Assembly: GCA_017305555.1 (NCBI GenBank)
Contig: JAFKKM010000009.1
Coordinates: 62,001 to 126,000 of the forward strand
Source: Hyphomicrobiales bacterium
GTDB taxonomy: Bacteria; Pseudomonadota; Alphaproteobacteria; Rhizobiales; Xanthobacteraceae
Direction of reading: 5' to 3'
DNA: 64,000 nt
How positions within the stretch are numbered: position 1 is the first letter of the stretch; each line of letters starts with the position of its first letter. The notes under the pieces were generated by a model that was given only the letters and a program-made list of their open reading frames with translations, did no database searches and was not told the origin of the DNA. Shown here one piece after another: positions 63,788-64,000 of the stretch. Position numbers and translations under genes: made by a program.

Positions 63788-64000
63788 CGAATCCTCCCTT
63801 GTTACAACGACGTTGTGCTTGTTTTCCTCATTCGCAAATGGCCATCGGCTCAAATACGCGGTGAGGGGCAAGATCGTTCTGAAGGTCAAGAATCGCACCC
63901 CGCAAATCGATATTGTTGTGGCCCCGAGTGCGAACGCTTGTGGGATTTTCTCCCAACCCGGAAATTCCACAACGAACTCGCCTCCCTCACGAACAACAGC
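63788..64000. other. Upstream region of the amino-acid-type importer
   Basis: About 210 bp to the window edge. An open frame reads through it into the binding protein, but the signal peptide and ribosome site place the start at 63787. No promoter could be picked with confidence. Confidence 0.35.

Overview
This is a GC-rich alphaproteobacterial chromosome segment. A Bradyrhizobium/Rhodopseudomonas/Afipia-type member of the Nitrobacteraceae (Bradyrhizobiaceae) is the best guess. The basis is protein style, the mosaic of catabolic operons, and a dispersed palindromic repeat at 9721-9828 of a kind I remember from those genomes. No rRNA gene is present, so the assignment is inference.

1-17.6 kb is mostly ordinary backbone. 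It begins with most of a selenocysteine-type formate dehydrogenase alpha chain (minus strand, in-frame UGA with a recognisable bacterial SECIS hairpin). Next come a TlpA-like thioredoxin, a Tat-exported transglutaminase-fold protein, a cysteine desulfurase broken by a 1-base deletion, an SDR-type epimerase, a CMD/AhpD-like protein, HtpG and a small lysine-rich DNA-binding protein. A plus-strand cassette follows (solute-binding protein, KstD-like flavoprotein, SDR, IclR regulator). The section ends with a divergent YeiH-type transporter/LysR pair and a small membrane protein.

17.8-26.2 kb is a genomic island. An intact tRNA-Gln(TTG) is followed by a large tyrosine recombinase, then by the 3' half of a tRNA(CAT). 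Next are three tightly coupled genes, all apparently starting with TTG: a SIR2-domain protein, a 190-aa protein of unrecognised family, and a Rad50/SMC-like ABC ATPase with a CxxC hook. This looks like an anti-phage system of the ABC-three-component type. The right side holds gene scars, including the C-terminal half of a zinc alcohol dehydrogenase.

26.3-50.7 kb is a catabolic gene cluster. Six intergenic regions share one AT-rich palindromic operator (10-bp arms around a central G, core ATATATGATATAT-like). I propose that these sites are targets of the GntR/UTRA regulator at 35504-36322. Under these promoters lie (i) an ECF biotin transporter bioM-bioN-bioY fused in one overlapping operon to an acyl-CoA ligase, an atypical thiolase and a MaoC hydratase; (ii) two SDRs and two EthD-like proteins; (iii) an atypical amidohydrolase; (iv) MmgE/PrpD, a PRISE-type enone reductase, a carboxyltransferase, a 73-aa biotinyl protein and a two-gene acyl-CoA synthetase (one subunit with an in-frame amber codon); (v) biotin carboxylase, BCCP and a 5S/PycB-like carboxyltransferase; (vi) a NitT/TauT-type ABC importer. 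The joint presence of biotin uptake and two sets of biotin-enzyme parts suggests a pathway with a biotin-dependent carboxylation or transcarboxylation step. The substrate cannot be read from sequence.

50.7-64 kb starts with about 1 kb of non-coding or degenerate DNA and a bioF fragment next to an intact bioB. A second accessory catabolic region follows: enoyl-CoA hydratase plus a ThDP enzyme, a sugar-isomerase-like TIM barrel, a divergent epimerase/GST/FAD-oxidoreductase operon, an ABM-family protein, and a polar amino-acid-type ABC importer.
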